Assembly (NCBI GenBank): GCA_051881355.1
Contig: JBJEPS010000063.1
Coordinates: 1 to 48,690, forward strand
DNA length: 48,690 bases
Reading direction: 5' to 3'
From: Fimenecus sp051881355
GTDB taxonomy: Bacteria > Bacillota > Clostridia > Oscillospirales > Acutalibacteraceae
Shown here: in pieces, positions 7,759 to 16,077 of the stretch
Position numbering within the stretch: position 1 is the first letter of the stretch
How the letters are laid out: the number at the start of each line of letters is the position of its first letter
Notes under the pieces: model-generated
Told to the model about the DNA's origin: nothing
The model's input: only the letters and a program-made list of their open reading frames with translations
Database searches by the model: none
Made by a program: the position numbers and the translations under genes

Positions 7759-9398
7759 AGCGAAACGCTGCGCGCAAGTGGATATGGCAGACGGCAAAGC
7801 CCCAACTGCCGCTTTTGGTGCTGCTGATTCTCGGCAACGCCCTTTCTTCGGTGTGTGCGGTTTCGGTGGCACTGTTTTCCAAATGGATTGTAGACGCGGC
7901 GCAAAACGGCGATTTGGACCGCCTTTTGAGAACCGGTCTCGGCTTACTCGCCATTGTAATTTTGCAAATTGCTTTGCGTATTTTCGACAACAGCCTTTCC
8001 GTGCGCATTTCCGGCAAGCTCGAAATGGCGTGCAAGCGGCGGCTGTTCTCGGCGATATTGCAAAAGGAATATTCTGCGGTGACGGCGTACCATTCGGGCG
8101 AGCTGATGACGCGGCTGACTTCGGATATAACGGTCGTGACGGACAATGCCACCGTGCTTTTGCCCACAGCCACCGCGATGGTAACGCGGTTGGTTTTGGC
8201 GTTCGCGGTGATTGTATCCTTAGATGTCCGCTTTGCCCTTTTGCTTTTGGCGGCGGGCGTTTTGATGTTTGTATTTACCCGCGTGTTTCGCGGTAAAATC
8301 AAAAAATTACACAAAACCGTGCAAGCGTCGGACGGCAGACTGCGCGCTTTTTTGCAGGAATCGATTGAAAGTCTTTTGGCGGTGCAGGTGTTCGGCGTAC
8401 AGGACAAGGTCATGCGGGAAGCCGATGTACGTCAGACGGAAAATTTTGACGCAAAAATCCGCCGCAATCGCTGGTCAATTGCCGCAAATGCCGGATTTTT
8501 GGCGGTGTTTTCATTCGGTACGCTGTTTACGCTCCTGTGGTGCGGTTGGCGTCTCGCGGCGGGCGCGATTACTTTCGGCACGCTGACGGCGCTTTTGCAG
8601 TTGGTCAATCAAGTGCAGACGCCGCTGACCAATCTTTCGGGGCTGATGCCGAAATATTATTCGATGCTTTCCTCCGCCGAACGGCTTCTGGAAATTGAAA
8701 GCTTGCCTGACGAATTACAGGCATGTACCGACGATGTTCCTGTTCAGGACTTTGAAGCGGCGCGGTTTCGAGGCGTTTCATTTGCCTACGGGCAAAACGA
8801 AGTGTTTACCGACGCCGATTTTGAACTCCGCAAAAATGATTTTGTTGTCATATCAGGTATATCGGGCATCGGCAAAAGCACGCTGTTTAAGTTGTTGTTG
8901 GGCGTGCTTGCGCCCGACGGCGGCGAGATTACCGTGACAGCGGGCGGGCACACGTATCCTACCGGTAAAAATACACGCGGTTTGTTTGCCTATGTGCCGC
9001 AGGGGAATCTCTTGTTTTCCGGCACGGTGCGCGACAATATTCGCTTTATCAAAGAGGACGCGACCGACGAAGAAGTTTTACGCGCGGCGAAAATCGCCTG
9101 TGCCGACACCTTTATTGACGAACTGCCTGCGGGGTTGGAAACCCCGCTCGGCGAGGGCGGCAGAGGACTTTCCGAAGGGCAGATGCAGCGCATTGCCGTG
9201 GCGCGTGCGATTTTAACCGATGCGCCCGTACTGCTGTTAGATGAGGCGACCAGTGCGCTCGACGAGGAAACCGAGGCGCGGCTGCTTTCAAATATCCGTG
9301 CGCTTGAAAACAAAACCTGCCTGATTATTTCGCACAAAAAGGCGGCGTACGCGGTCTGCACGCGGGAGTTGACCGTTCAAGACGGCAAGGTGCGGTGA
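7755..9398 (+). CDS. ABC exporter, fused membrane and ATPase domains
   Basis: 547 residues, a half-transporter of the type that works as a homodimer. Residues 1-310 carry about six membrane helices. The ATPase domain has Walker A ISGISGIGKST (about 367-377), the signature LSEGQMQRIAVARA (about 471-484), Walker B VLLLDEATSALDEE (about 491) and the Q-loop region AYVPQGNLLFSGTVRDNI. There is no N-terminal C39 peptidase domain, which fits having a separate peptidase gene beside it. ATG at 7755 is chosen because it overlaps the previous stop by ATGA; an upstream in-frame start would lie inside the peptidase gene. Likely cargo is the peptide handled by the three upstream genes, though a lipid or drug cannot be excluded. 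Confidence 0.85.
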   Translation: MKRNAARKWIWQTAKPQLPLLVLLILGNALSSVCAVSVALFSKWIVDAAQNGDLDRLLRTGLGLLAIVILQIALRIFDNSLSVRISGKLEMACKRRLFSAILQKEYSAVTAYHSGELMTRLTSDITVVTDNATVLLPTATAMVTRLVLAFAVIVSLDVRFALLLLAAGVLMFVFTRVFRGKIKKLHKTVQASDGRLRAFLQESIESLLAVQVFGVQDKVMREADVRQTENFDAKIRRNRWSIAANAGFLAVFSFGTLFTLLWCGWRLAAGAITFGTLTALLQLVNQVQTPLTNLSGLMPKYYSMLSSAERLLEIESLPDELQACTDDVPVQDFEAARFRGVSFAYGQNEVFTDADFELRKNDFVVISGISGIGKSTLFKLLLGVLAPDGGEITVTAGGHTYPTGKNTRGLFAYVPQGNLLFSGTVRDNIRFIKEDATDEEVLRAAKIACADTFIDELPAGLETPLGEGGRGLSEGQMQRIAVARAILTDAPVLLLDEATSALDEETEARLLSNIRALENKTCLIISHKKAAYAVCTRELTVQDGKVR

Positions 9399-9499
9399 AA
9401 TGCGCCGAAAGGGTTGAAAGCGCGACGCTTTGTCGCACAGGGCAAATCGACGAAAAAACGGTGGAAATTTTGTGAATTTTCGGAAAATAAAATTTTCTA

Positions 9500-9528
9500 T
9501 TGCTTAAACGAGAGTTCTTTGCTATAAT
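9500..9528 (+). promoter_or_regulatory. Promoter of the tyrosine kinase gene
   Basis: TTGCTT (9500-9505), 17-bp spacer, and a consensus TATAAT (9523-9528), 40 bp before the ATG at 9568, with GGGGAAAGGGA as ribosome binding site. It separates the kinase from the exporter cassette. The rest of the 9399-9567 gap shows only a short weak hairpin (GCGAC/GTCGC). Confidence 0.75.
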
Positions 9529-9567
9529 TCTTATGATTGGAAAAAATTTTGGGGAAAGGGAAATACT

Positions 9568-11019
9568 ATGGATCAAAATTCTGTTTCCAAAACCGAACAG
9601 GAAGGCATCAGCTTTGAAATCCTGATGATTTATATCCGCAAGGTTTTGAAAAAATGGTGGGTTATTGCTTTGGCGGCGGTTGTGCTGGCAACGGCGGGCT
9701 TTGCCGCGGCAAAACTGACCTATACGCCGCAGTATTCTTCGAAAATTATGTTTGTGGCGAGCAATAAAGACACCTCCTTGATTGTTTCGGGGCAAAGCAG
9801 TGCGGACCTGAATGCTTCTGTGACGCTGGCGGAAAGTTATAAATATGTTTTCACCACAACCGCCCTGACGACAAAGGTCGCCAATAACTGCGGCTATAAG
9901 GTCACACCCGAGCAGGTGAAAAGCTTCGTTTCCGTGCAGTCTGTGGAAGATACGATGATTGTGTATCTCACCGTTACAACGACGGACCCGGAGGTTTCCT
10001 ACGCGATTGCGAATACATATATGCGTTTCTATGAGGAAACCATTTCCGAGGCATTCCCCAGCACAACCTTGAAGGCGATTGATCCGCCTTTGCTGCCTGA
10101 AAATCCGAATGCCGACAACAGCACGCTGTTGTATACCGTCATCGGCTTTTTGGCGGGTGCGGTCCTGGCTGTCCTTGTTTTGGTTGGGGCGATGATGCTG
10201 AAAGATACTGTTATGAGCTCCGATGACATCAAAAACAAACTGGGCATGAAAATCATCGGCAGTGTCAGCCATGTTACCCGCAAGGGCAGGAAGGGCGAAA
10301 AGCAGAGCCTGCTGCTGACAGACCGTCGTTCCGGCTTTGCGTTCATCGAAGCGTTTAAGCTGATTCGCACAAAACTTGAGCATACGCTCCTGCGCAAGGG
10401 GCAAAAGGTGCTGGTTGTAACCAGTACGATTGAAAATGAAGGCAAAACCACAACCGCCATCAATATTGCGCTGGCACTTGCCAAAAACGGCAAGGAAGTA
10501 TTGCTGATTGACGGTGACCTACGCAAGCCTGCCGTTGCGAAGGCATTGAGCATCAATGCCGCGGAGGATACCGGCGTGCTCGGCGTGGTGAACGGAAGCA
10601 AATCTTTGGCGGATTCCATTAAATACTCCGAAAAATATAATCTGTATCTGCTCTTGAATGGGAAAGGGATTCCGGACCCGTCCGAATTGCTCGCGACCCA
10701 GCAGATGGAGGAAATCATTGCTTCCGCGAAACGGGAATTCGATTATGTGGTCATTGATACGGCACCTTGCGGCGTGGTAGCAGACGCATCTATTTTGGCA
10801 GGCTTCTCCGATGCAATCGTGATGGTCGTTCGTCAGGACGCCGCACCCACACGTCGTATTAAACGCGCCATGGAGAATTTGGATAACTCCGGAACGGAGC
10901 TTATCGGCTGTATTTACAACGATGCAAAGGGCGGGTTAGGTAGTATGCATACCAGCCGCCGCTACGGCTATGGTTACGGCTATGGCTACGGCTACGGCGA
11001 GACGTCCTCTGACAAATAA
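9568..11019 (+). CDS. Fused Wzz/BY-type tyrosine kinase (CpsC-CpsD / Wzc-like)
   Basis: 483 residues. The Wzz-type chain-length domain has membrane helices at about 31-50 and 187-212 flanking an extracytoplasmic region. The cytoplasmic kinase follows, with Walker A TSTIENEGKTT (about 284-294), Walker A' LLIDGDLRKP (about 311-320) and Walker B VVIDTAP (about 394). The autophosphorylation tail is six Tyr alternating with Gly (Tyr466-476). Such kinases control polymerisation and export of capsule or exopolysaccharide. No glycosyltransferases, Wzx/Wzy or tyrosine phosphatase are nearby; instead the type IV pilus operon starts 280 bp downstream. In most Firmicutes the two domains are separate proteins, so the Wzc-like fusion is noteworthy. 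Confidence 0.88.
   Translation: MDQNSVSKTEQEGISFEILMIYIRKVLKKWWVIALAAVVLATAGFAAAKLTYTPQYSSKIMFVASNKDTSLIVSGQSSADLNASVTLAESYKYVFTTTALTTKVANNCGYKVTPEQVKSFVSVQSVEDTMIVYLTVTTTDPEVSYAIANTYMRFYEETISEAFPSTTLKAIDPPLLPENPNADNSTLLYTVIGFLAGAVLAVLVLVGAMMLKDTVMSSDDIKNKLGMKIIGSVSHVTRKGRKGEKQSLLLTDRRSGFAFIEAFKLIRTKLEHTLLRKGQKVLVVTSTIENEGKTTTAINIALALAKNGKEVLLIDGDLRKPAVAKALSINAAEDTGVLGVVNGSKSLADSIKYSEKYNLYLLLNGKGIPDPSELLATQQMEEIIASAKREFDYVVIDTAPCGVVADASILAGFSDAIVMVVRQDAAPTRRIKRAMENLDNSGTELIGCIYNDAKGGLGSMHTSRRYGYGYGYGYGYGETSSDK
10963..10998 (+). repeat. Six-copy TAYGGY hexanucleotide tandem repeat
   Basis: Six successive Tyr-Gly codon pairs (TACGGC/TATGGT/TATGGC variants) encode the phosphorylatable tail of the BY-kinase. 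Slippage in units of six would change tyrosine number without a frameshift. Confidence 0.85.
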
Positions 11020-11044
11020 GCGTTGAAAAATCATTATGTGCTTT

Positions 11045-11074
11045 GCGGTGGTCAAAAACAGACCACCGCTTTTT
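11045..11074 (+). terminator. Terminator of the tyrosine kinase gene
   Basis: GCGGTGGTC (11045-11053) and GACCACCGC (11061-11069) form a perfect 9-bp stem followed by five T, 25 bp after the stop. Confidence 0.9.
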
Positions 11075-11197
11075 GAATTTGTTGAAATTTAGCTGTAGGG
11101 ACAGACCGATCCACAAGATATTGTGAAACCATTAAAAAAACAAGGCGTGACAAGCGGAAAATGCGTGCACTTCGCACAAAATTTTATTAAAAAAATG

Positions 11198-11226
11198 TTG
11201 ACGAAATGCAAAAAGTACGGTAAAAT
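11198..11226 (+). promoter_or_regulatory. Promoter of the type IV pilus operon
   Basis: TTGACG (11198-11203), 17-bp spacer, TAAAAT (11221-11226). The start codon at 11297 has GGAGGT at 11281-11286, giving a leader of about 65 nt. It is the only good promoter seen ahead of the assembly genes, which then run with short gaps to 25423. Confidence 0.7.
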
Positions 11227-11296
11227 ACAATAAATATAACTATAGGTATCATTATCAGGCTATTGCCCTATTCTAAAGCCGGAGGTCTTTTCAATT

Positions 11297-11821
11297 ATGG
11301 ATATGAATATTGATGTGAAAGATTTGCTTGCGAAGCTGAAAGGCGGGCAAAAAAAGGACGCACGCGCGGGTAGCTCTTTCGTACAGTTCTTTGAAAAAAA
11401 CCCAAAAATGAAAATCATCATTCCGGCGATTTTCCTGATTATTGCGGCTGTGGTTGCGGCTGTGTTCATTGTGTCGGGCTTAAAGACCGAGACGGATGTT
11501 GACCCGAATATACAGGCGGCGGGCATTTCGGTAGATGTTCTGCCGATGATTGAGCGCAGCGAAGGCGTTTCCCTTGCCGACGGGGTTGACCCCTTTGCAG
11601 AGGACGTGATTGCCAACGCAAAGCTTACGGGAATCTTCTACAACTCCGACGGGTTCCGCACCGCCATCTTGCAAACGGAATATGCCTCTTATATTGTGCA
11701 GGTCGGGGATTATGTCGGTGACTCCACATGGCTTGTAGAAGAAATCACCGATTCCGATGCCACCTTCTCCACCGGCGAAAAGGTTCGCACCATTTCCCTG
11801 ACGGGGACCTCTGGCAAATAA
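11297..11821 (+). CDS. PilP/GspC-like pilus alignment protein
   Basis: 174 residues. A basic cytoplasmic N-terminus is followed by one membrane helix (about 38-61, KMKIIIPAIFLIIAAVVAAVFIV), a linker, and a small beta domain from DPFAEDVIANAKLTGIFY through TAILQTEYASYIVQVGDYVG to the C-terminus. The succession DPF...LxGI...A-I-L...Y-x-V-x-x-G-D-x-(V/L)-G is that of PilP and the GspC homology region, which in diderms links the PilN-PilO inner-membrane ring to the secretin. It differs from classical PilP, a lipoprotein, by having a transmembrane anchor as in GspC. First gene of the operon. I infer that it contacts the N-domain array of the next gene. Confidence 0.7.
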   Translation: MDMNIDVKDLLAKLKGGQKKDARAGSSFVQFFEKNPKMKIIIPAIFLIIAAVVAAVFIVSGLKTETDVDPNIQAAGISVDVLPMIERSEGVSLADGVDPFAEDVIANAKLTGIFYNSDGFRTAILQTEYASYIVQVGDYVGDSTWLVEEITDSDATFSTGEKVRTISLTGTSGK

Positions 11822-11883
11822 GCAATATACATATTATCCACCCAATTTTTGAAAGAAAGACTTATGATTAGGGGGACTTACAT

Positions 11884-13617
11884 ATGAAAAGTTCTAAAAA
11901 ATCTCTGAAAGCGGCTTTGGTCTTTGTGCTTGCGCTGATTTTGTTGACCAATGCCGTGTTGCCGATGGCGGTTGTCGGGTCTGACAACGATGCCTCTGCC
12001 GAATATCAGTATTATTCGGTGAAAACGGGCGACACATTGACACGCATTGCCCAAAATTACGGCGTGACGGTCAGCGATATTATGACCGCCAACGATTTGT
12101 CCAATGCAGACAAGATTTATGCCGGGCAAATCCTGAAGGTGCCGCTCAGCTCCGCCACGGCAAAGGGGAATTCGCTTGTCTCCTCGCGAATTTCCATGAC
12201 GGTTGTGGACGCGGACATCAAAGATGTTCTCTCCGCCATTGCGCTCAATGCCGGCTACTATATCATTATGGAAGACAGCAGCAGCAAAACCGTAACGGTG
12301 ACGCTGGAGGAAATGAGCGCGCTTAAGGCGATTGACTATGTAACTCGCCTTGTCGGCATGACTTTCTTGAAGGACGGCAATACGATTTATGTCGGGACGG
12401 CAGACGCGCTGAACTCCACCTTTGTGGATAAAACCGTTCTGACGAAAATCACGCTGAATTACATCTCTGCCGACGCACTGCAGGGACAGATGACCGCCCT
12501 TGGGCTTTCCGATGTGCAGATTGTCAGCACGAACAATAAAGATGAGTTCTATATTTCGGGATATCCGAAGGAACTGGCAAAGGTTTCCGAGCTTATTAAG
12601 CTGTTAGATGTCAGCTCGAACATTATGGCGGGCGGCGGTATGATTGCCTCCAACTTCACCCCCCTGGAGTTAGAGTATATTACCGCAGATGAGTTTAACA
12701 GTCTTCTCGGCAATTTGGGCTTGAGCACGGGCATTGTGCTTTCCTCCCGCCCCTATACGTTGTATGTTTATGTAACGGGTGCAAACCTGACCGATATTAA
12801 GACCATTAAAAAGATTGTGGATAAGCCGCTCTCGGGCGCAAACCTTGCCGCGCAGGGTTCAATCTCAGCCGGCGGCAGCAGCGATGATGTGGAGATTACC
12901 AATCCGCCCGCAACGACTGCGCCTGCAGGTGAGACTTCCACCGATACGCCTACCACCCCGACCGAACCGACGACGGAAAATCTTATTCTTCGCGAGGTTG
13001 AGCTTTCCGTGATCAGCAGAAGCGCGGCGGTGGAAATTCTAAACAGCTTCCCGCTGACGATTACGGTGTACGGTCCCGAAAAGATGACCAAGAAAATTTG
13101 GATTGCCGGGACAGAAGACCAGGTGGACCAAGCGGAAGCCTATATCAGACAGTTTGACAATGATGACTATGCTTCTTCCGTGCTCAACGACAAACGTTTC
13201 TTTGCCTATGAATTGCAGAACTGCACAGCATCGGAAATGATGAACAGGCTGTCAGCGCTGAATTTGGAGGGCGTGACCTTCAAAACCAGCACCTATGCGG
13301 CGCTGACGAAGTCGTTGATTGTCTATTGTGAGCCGTATTTAGAGGAATCCGTAAAGGCGTTGCTTTTGGAAATGGATACTACGGCGACTGCAGAAACCGC
13401 CAACCGTGCGATTGAAGCCACCAGCAGTACAGTTGTGGCACAGCAACGAATTGACGCACTTTGTGCCCTCTATCCGGAATTGAGCGCATATGAATTTACC
13501 GTGACGGAAATTCCCGGCAAAGACGGTACCATGAAATGTGTAACCTATGTTAAGGCGAATTCGGAGACGGCGGATTATATCAAAGCACTGTTTGAAGAAC
13601 TGAATACCGCTGCTTAA
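11884..13617 (+). CDS. LysM-STN-N1 repeat protein: secretin periplasmic half without the pore
   Basis: 577 residues. A signal peptide or anchor lies at about 1-30. LysM (about 42-88, YYSVKTGDTLTRIAQNYG to GQILKVPL) should bind peptidoglycan. STN/N0 (about 101-172) begins RISMTVVDADIKDVLSAIA. About five alpha-beta segments then resemble secretin N1 domains: 187-243, 258-315, 368-425, 437-497 and 520-575, with a Pro/Thr linker at 336-366. A real secretin would continue into a pore domain of about 200-250 residues ending near a VPxLGxIPxLGxLF motif; that is absent and the stop is clean. It sits where pilQ would be, between pilP-like and pilT. I infer a wall-embedded collar for the pilus in a cell without an outer membrane. 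Confidence 0.8.
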   Translation: MKSSKKSLKAALVFVLALILLTNAVLPMAVVGSDNDASAEYQYYSVKTGDTLTRIAQNYGVTVSDIMTANDLSNADKIYAGQILKVPLSSATAKGNSLVSSRISMTVVDADIKDVLSAIALNAGYYIIMEDSSSKTVTVTLEEMSALKAIDYVTRLVGMTFLKDGNTIYVGTADALNSTFVDKTVLTKITLNYISADALQGQMTALGLSDVQIVSTNNKDEFYISGYPKELAKVSELIKLLDVSSNIMAGGGMIASNFTPLELEYITADEFNSLLGNLGLSTGIVLSSRPYTLYVYVTGANLTDIKTIKKIVDKPLSGANLAAQGSISAGGSSDDVEITNPPATTAPAGETSTDTPTTPTEPTTENLILREVELSVISRSAAVEILNSFPLTITVYGPEKMTKKIWIAGTEDQVDQAEAYIRQFDNDDYASSVLNDKRFFAYELQNCTASEMMNRLSALNLEGVTFKTSTYAALTKSLIVYCEPYLEESVKALLLEMDTTATAETANRAIEATSSTVVAQQRIDALCALYPELSAYEFTVTEIPGKDGTMKCVTYVKANSETADYIKALFEELNTAA

Positions 13618-13625
13618 AACCATGG

Positions 13626-13648
13626 GGGTGCGGGTTTTTCCTGCACCC
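13626..13648 (+). other. Intercistronic hairpin before pilT
   Basis: GGGTGCGGG (13626-13634) pairs with CCTGCACCC (13640-13648), one G-T pair, loop TTTTT. No T run follows, so it is unlikely to be a full terminator; it may stabilise the upstream transcript or reduce expression of downstream genes. Confidence 0.5.
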
Positions 13649-13687
13649 TAAAGCGGTTTTCATACATAAAAAGGAGTTGTACCCTTC

Positions 13688-14788
13688 GTGAATTTCACCG
13701 GCAAAGAAAGTCATTATCCCGTTACGCTAACCGACCTTTTACGTCTGACGGTCGAAAAAGGCGGTTCGGACTTGCACTTGGTTGCGGGCATTGAACCGTG
13801 TATTCGTATTAACGGGGATTTGCAGCGGCAAACGGATTTCCCGTCTATGCAGCCCGAAGACGTCGAGGGTATGTTGCTCTCCTTTATGAATGAGGAGCAA
13901 AAACGCGCGCTGTTGGAGGAGTGGGAATTGGATCTTGCGCTTTCCGTGCCGGAATGCGCACGCTTCAGAGGCAACGTTATTATTCAGCGCGGCACATTGG
14001 CGGCGGTATTCCGTGCCATTCCCTTTCAAGTCCCCGAGCTCGAAAAGCTGGGTTTACCGCAGGACGTAAAGCGCCTTTGCAATTTGCCGAGAGGGTTGGT
14101 TTTGGTAACAGGACCGACGGGCAGCGGAAAATCCACGACTCTTGCGGCGATGATTAAGTACATTAACGAACGGTACGAAACCAATATTGTTACGGTCGAA
14201 GATCCGATTGAATTTTTACATTCACACATCAAATCTACGGTGCGGCAGCGCGAAATCGGAACGGATACGCACTCGTTTGCCAATGCCTTGCGAACGGTTT
14301 TGCGTCATGACCCGGACACCATTATGATCGGCGAAATGCGTGACCCCGAAAGCATTTCCATCGCCATTACAGCGGCGGAAACAGGGCATCTGGTGCTTTC
14401 CACCTTGCACACACAGACTGCGCCGATGACCATATCCCGTATTATCGACTCCTTCCCTGAAGGGCAAAAAGGACAAATCCGCCAGCAGCTGGCGAACTCT
14501 TTGAAGGCGGTGATTTCCCAGCAGCTCATTCCCACCGTAAACGGCAAGGGCAGAGTGCTCGCCGTCGAATATATGACGGATACGCCCGGTGTGAAAAATC
14601 TGATTCGTGAGGAAAAGGAGCATCAGCTTTACGGTACCATGCAAACCTCGCAGTTGCAGGGTATGCAGACCATGGACCAGGCGCTGATTAAGCTATGCAG
14701 GGAGCAGAAAATTTCCAAAGAATCCGTCATTGAGTTCTGCGTCGATGAAAAAGAAGTCCGACGGCTGCTTTCCACAATGGGTTATTAA
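13688..14788 (+). CDS. pilT: Type IV pilus retraction ATPase
   Basis: 366 residues, a normal PilT length. A hexameric cytoplasmic ATPase that depolymerises pilin fibres. The N-terminal PAS-like part begins DLLRLTVEKGGSDLHL, a hallmark of PilT. Walker A GPTGSGKSTT lies at about 140-149, the Asp box at VTVEDPIEFLH, Walker B IMIGEMRD at about 211-218 and the His box STLHTQTA at about 238. There is no zinc-binding CxxC pair and no MshEN domain, which separates it from PilB. The start is GTG at 13688 with AAGGAG at 13671-13676. Its presence predicts retractile pili (twitching, DNA uptake or surface sensing). Confidence 0.95.
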   Translation: MNFTGKESHYPVTLTDLLRLTVEKGGSDLHLVAGIEPCIRINGDLQRQTDFPSMQPEDVEGMLLSFMNEEQKRALLEEWELDLALSVPECARFRGNVIIQRGTLAAVFRAIPFQVPELEKLGLPQDVKRLCNLPRGLVLVTGPTGSGKSTTLAAMIKYINERYETNIVTVEDPIEFLHSHIKSTVRQREIGTDTHSFANALRTVLRHDPDTIMIGEMRDPESISIAITAAETGHLVLSTLHTQTAPMTISRIIDSFPEGQKGQIRQQLANSLKAVISQQLIPTVNGKGRVLAVEYMTDTPGVKNLIREEKEHQLYGTMQTSQLQGMQTMDQALIKLCREQKISKESVIEFCVDEKEVRRLLSTMGY

Positions 14789-14808
14789 GTTTTTAAGGGG
14801 GCATTGAA

Positions 14809-16011
14809 TTGGCATCCTTTACATATGACGGATTAAACCGTCAGGGGCAAAGTGTACACGGCGAGGTTGTTGCTGACAATTCCGCTGCTGCGATTGACAA
14901 GCTGCGCGAAGCGGGCGTTGTCGTGACGGACATCAGCGAAAAGGTTATAAAACCTGCGAAAACCAAGGGCGGCAAAAAGGTCACCTTGACCGACGTTTCC
15001 TTGTTTAGCCGGCAAATGGCAGCAATGCTTTCCGCAGGCGTGCCGGTGACACGTGCGCTTGCCACCCTTGCCAAGCAAACGAACAATCCGACGCTGGCTG
15101 CGGCGATTGCGGATATCGCCAAAAGCGTAGAAAGCGGCGGTACGCTGGCAGATGCGTTTGCGCAGTATCCTAAAATTTTTGATAAGCTGTTTATTTCCAT
15201 GATTGAAACCGGCGAGCTGGGCGGTATTTTGGAGCAATCCTTAATGAGCCTTTCCGTACAGTTGCAGAAGGAAAAAAATCTGAAGGACAATATCAAATCC
15301 GCTGTGTCCTACCCGAAAAACATCGGTTTGTTTGCCTTGCTGCTGTTGGTGGTCATGTTGGTGGTTATGGTGCCGATGTTCCAAAAAATGATTTCCGCCG
15401 ATGTGGAGCTGAACGCACTGACACAGTTCATCTTTGATGTTTCCGCCAGCATGCGCGGAGAATGGTATCTTTGGATTTTGAGCATAGCGGCGATTATCGG
15501 GGTGATTATGTTTGTAAAACGCACCCCGCCCGCACACCGCATTTGGGAAAACAACAAGCTGCGTCTGCCGATGTTCGGGACGTTTATTACCAAAATGTGC
15601 GTGGCGCGTTTCTGCCGCACCTTTGCAACGCTGATTTCCGGCGGTGTCACGGCGGTAGAGGCACTGCAAAGCGCCGGACCGACGGCAGGCAGTGACTTGA
15701 TTGAAAAAGCCGTTAACGATGCAATCACAGATATTGAAGAAGGAAAAAGCATTTCCGAATCCTTAGACAAAAGCGGGCTTTTCCCCCCGATGGTCATCGG
15801 TATGATTGCAATTGGTGAGGAGGCAGGCACACTGCCCGAGCTGCTTGACAAGGTGGCGGAATTCTATGAAGAGGATGTCGAGGTTACTTCGCGCAACCTG
15901 CGTTCGATGATTGAGCCGCTCGCTTTGATTTTGGTCGGCGGCTTGGTTGGCGCAATGCTGATTGCATTGTATATGCCGATTTTCACCGCAACCACATCTA
16001 CCGGCACGTAA
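14809..16011 (+). CDS. pilC: Type IV pilus platform protein PilC/GspF
   Basis: 400 residues. Inner-membrane platform rotated by PilB and PilT to insert or remove pilin. It starts FTYDGLNRQGQ with the usual ARTxxG-like N-terminal segment, followed by two homologous GspF domains, each opening with a Phe-x-Arg-(Q/T) pattern (LFSRQMAAMLSAGVPV at about 65 and FCRTFATLISGGVTA at about 267) and each ending in hydrophobic helices; the C-terminal MIEPLALILVGGLVGAMLIA is typical. TTG start at 14809 with AAGGGGGC just before it, 20 bp after pilT. Confidence 0.93.
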   Translation: MASFTYDGLNRQGQSVHGEVVADNSAAAIDKLREAGVVVTDISEKVIKPAKTKGGKKVTLTDVSLFSRQMAAMLSAGVPVTRALATLAKQTNNPTLAAAIADIAKSVESGGTLADAFAQYPKIFDKLFISMIETGELGGILEQSLMSLSVQLQKEKNLKDNIKSAVSYPKNIGLFALLLLVVMLVVMVPMFQKMISADVELNALTQFIFDVSASMRGEWYLWILSIAAIIGVIMFVKRTPPAHRIWENNKLRLPMFGTFITKMCVARFCRTFATLISGGVTAVEALQSAGPTAGSDLIEKAVNDAITDIEEGKSISESLDKSGLFPPMVIGMIAIGEEAGTLPELLDKVAEFYEEDVEVTSRNLRSMIEPLALILVGGLVGAMLIALYMPIFTATTSTGT

Positions 16012-16077
16012 TCTTTCCCACGCGGAAAACAACGCATAGGAAACGGCATCTTAGAAGCCTTGAGGGAGAATGATAGT

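Noticed and set aside
9410..9445. Terminator after the ABC exporter gene
   Set aside because: The GCGAC/GTCGC hairpin is only 5 bp long and has no T run.
9325..10404. A 359-codon minus-strand open frame opposite the tyrosine kinase
   Set aside because: It lies opposite conserved coding sequence, crosses the kinase promoter region and shows no domain or ribosome binding site.
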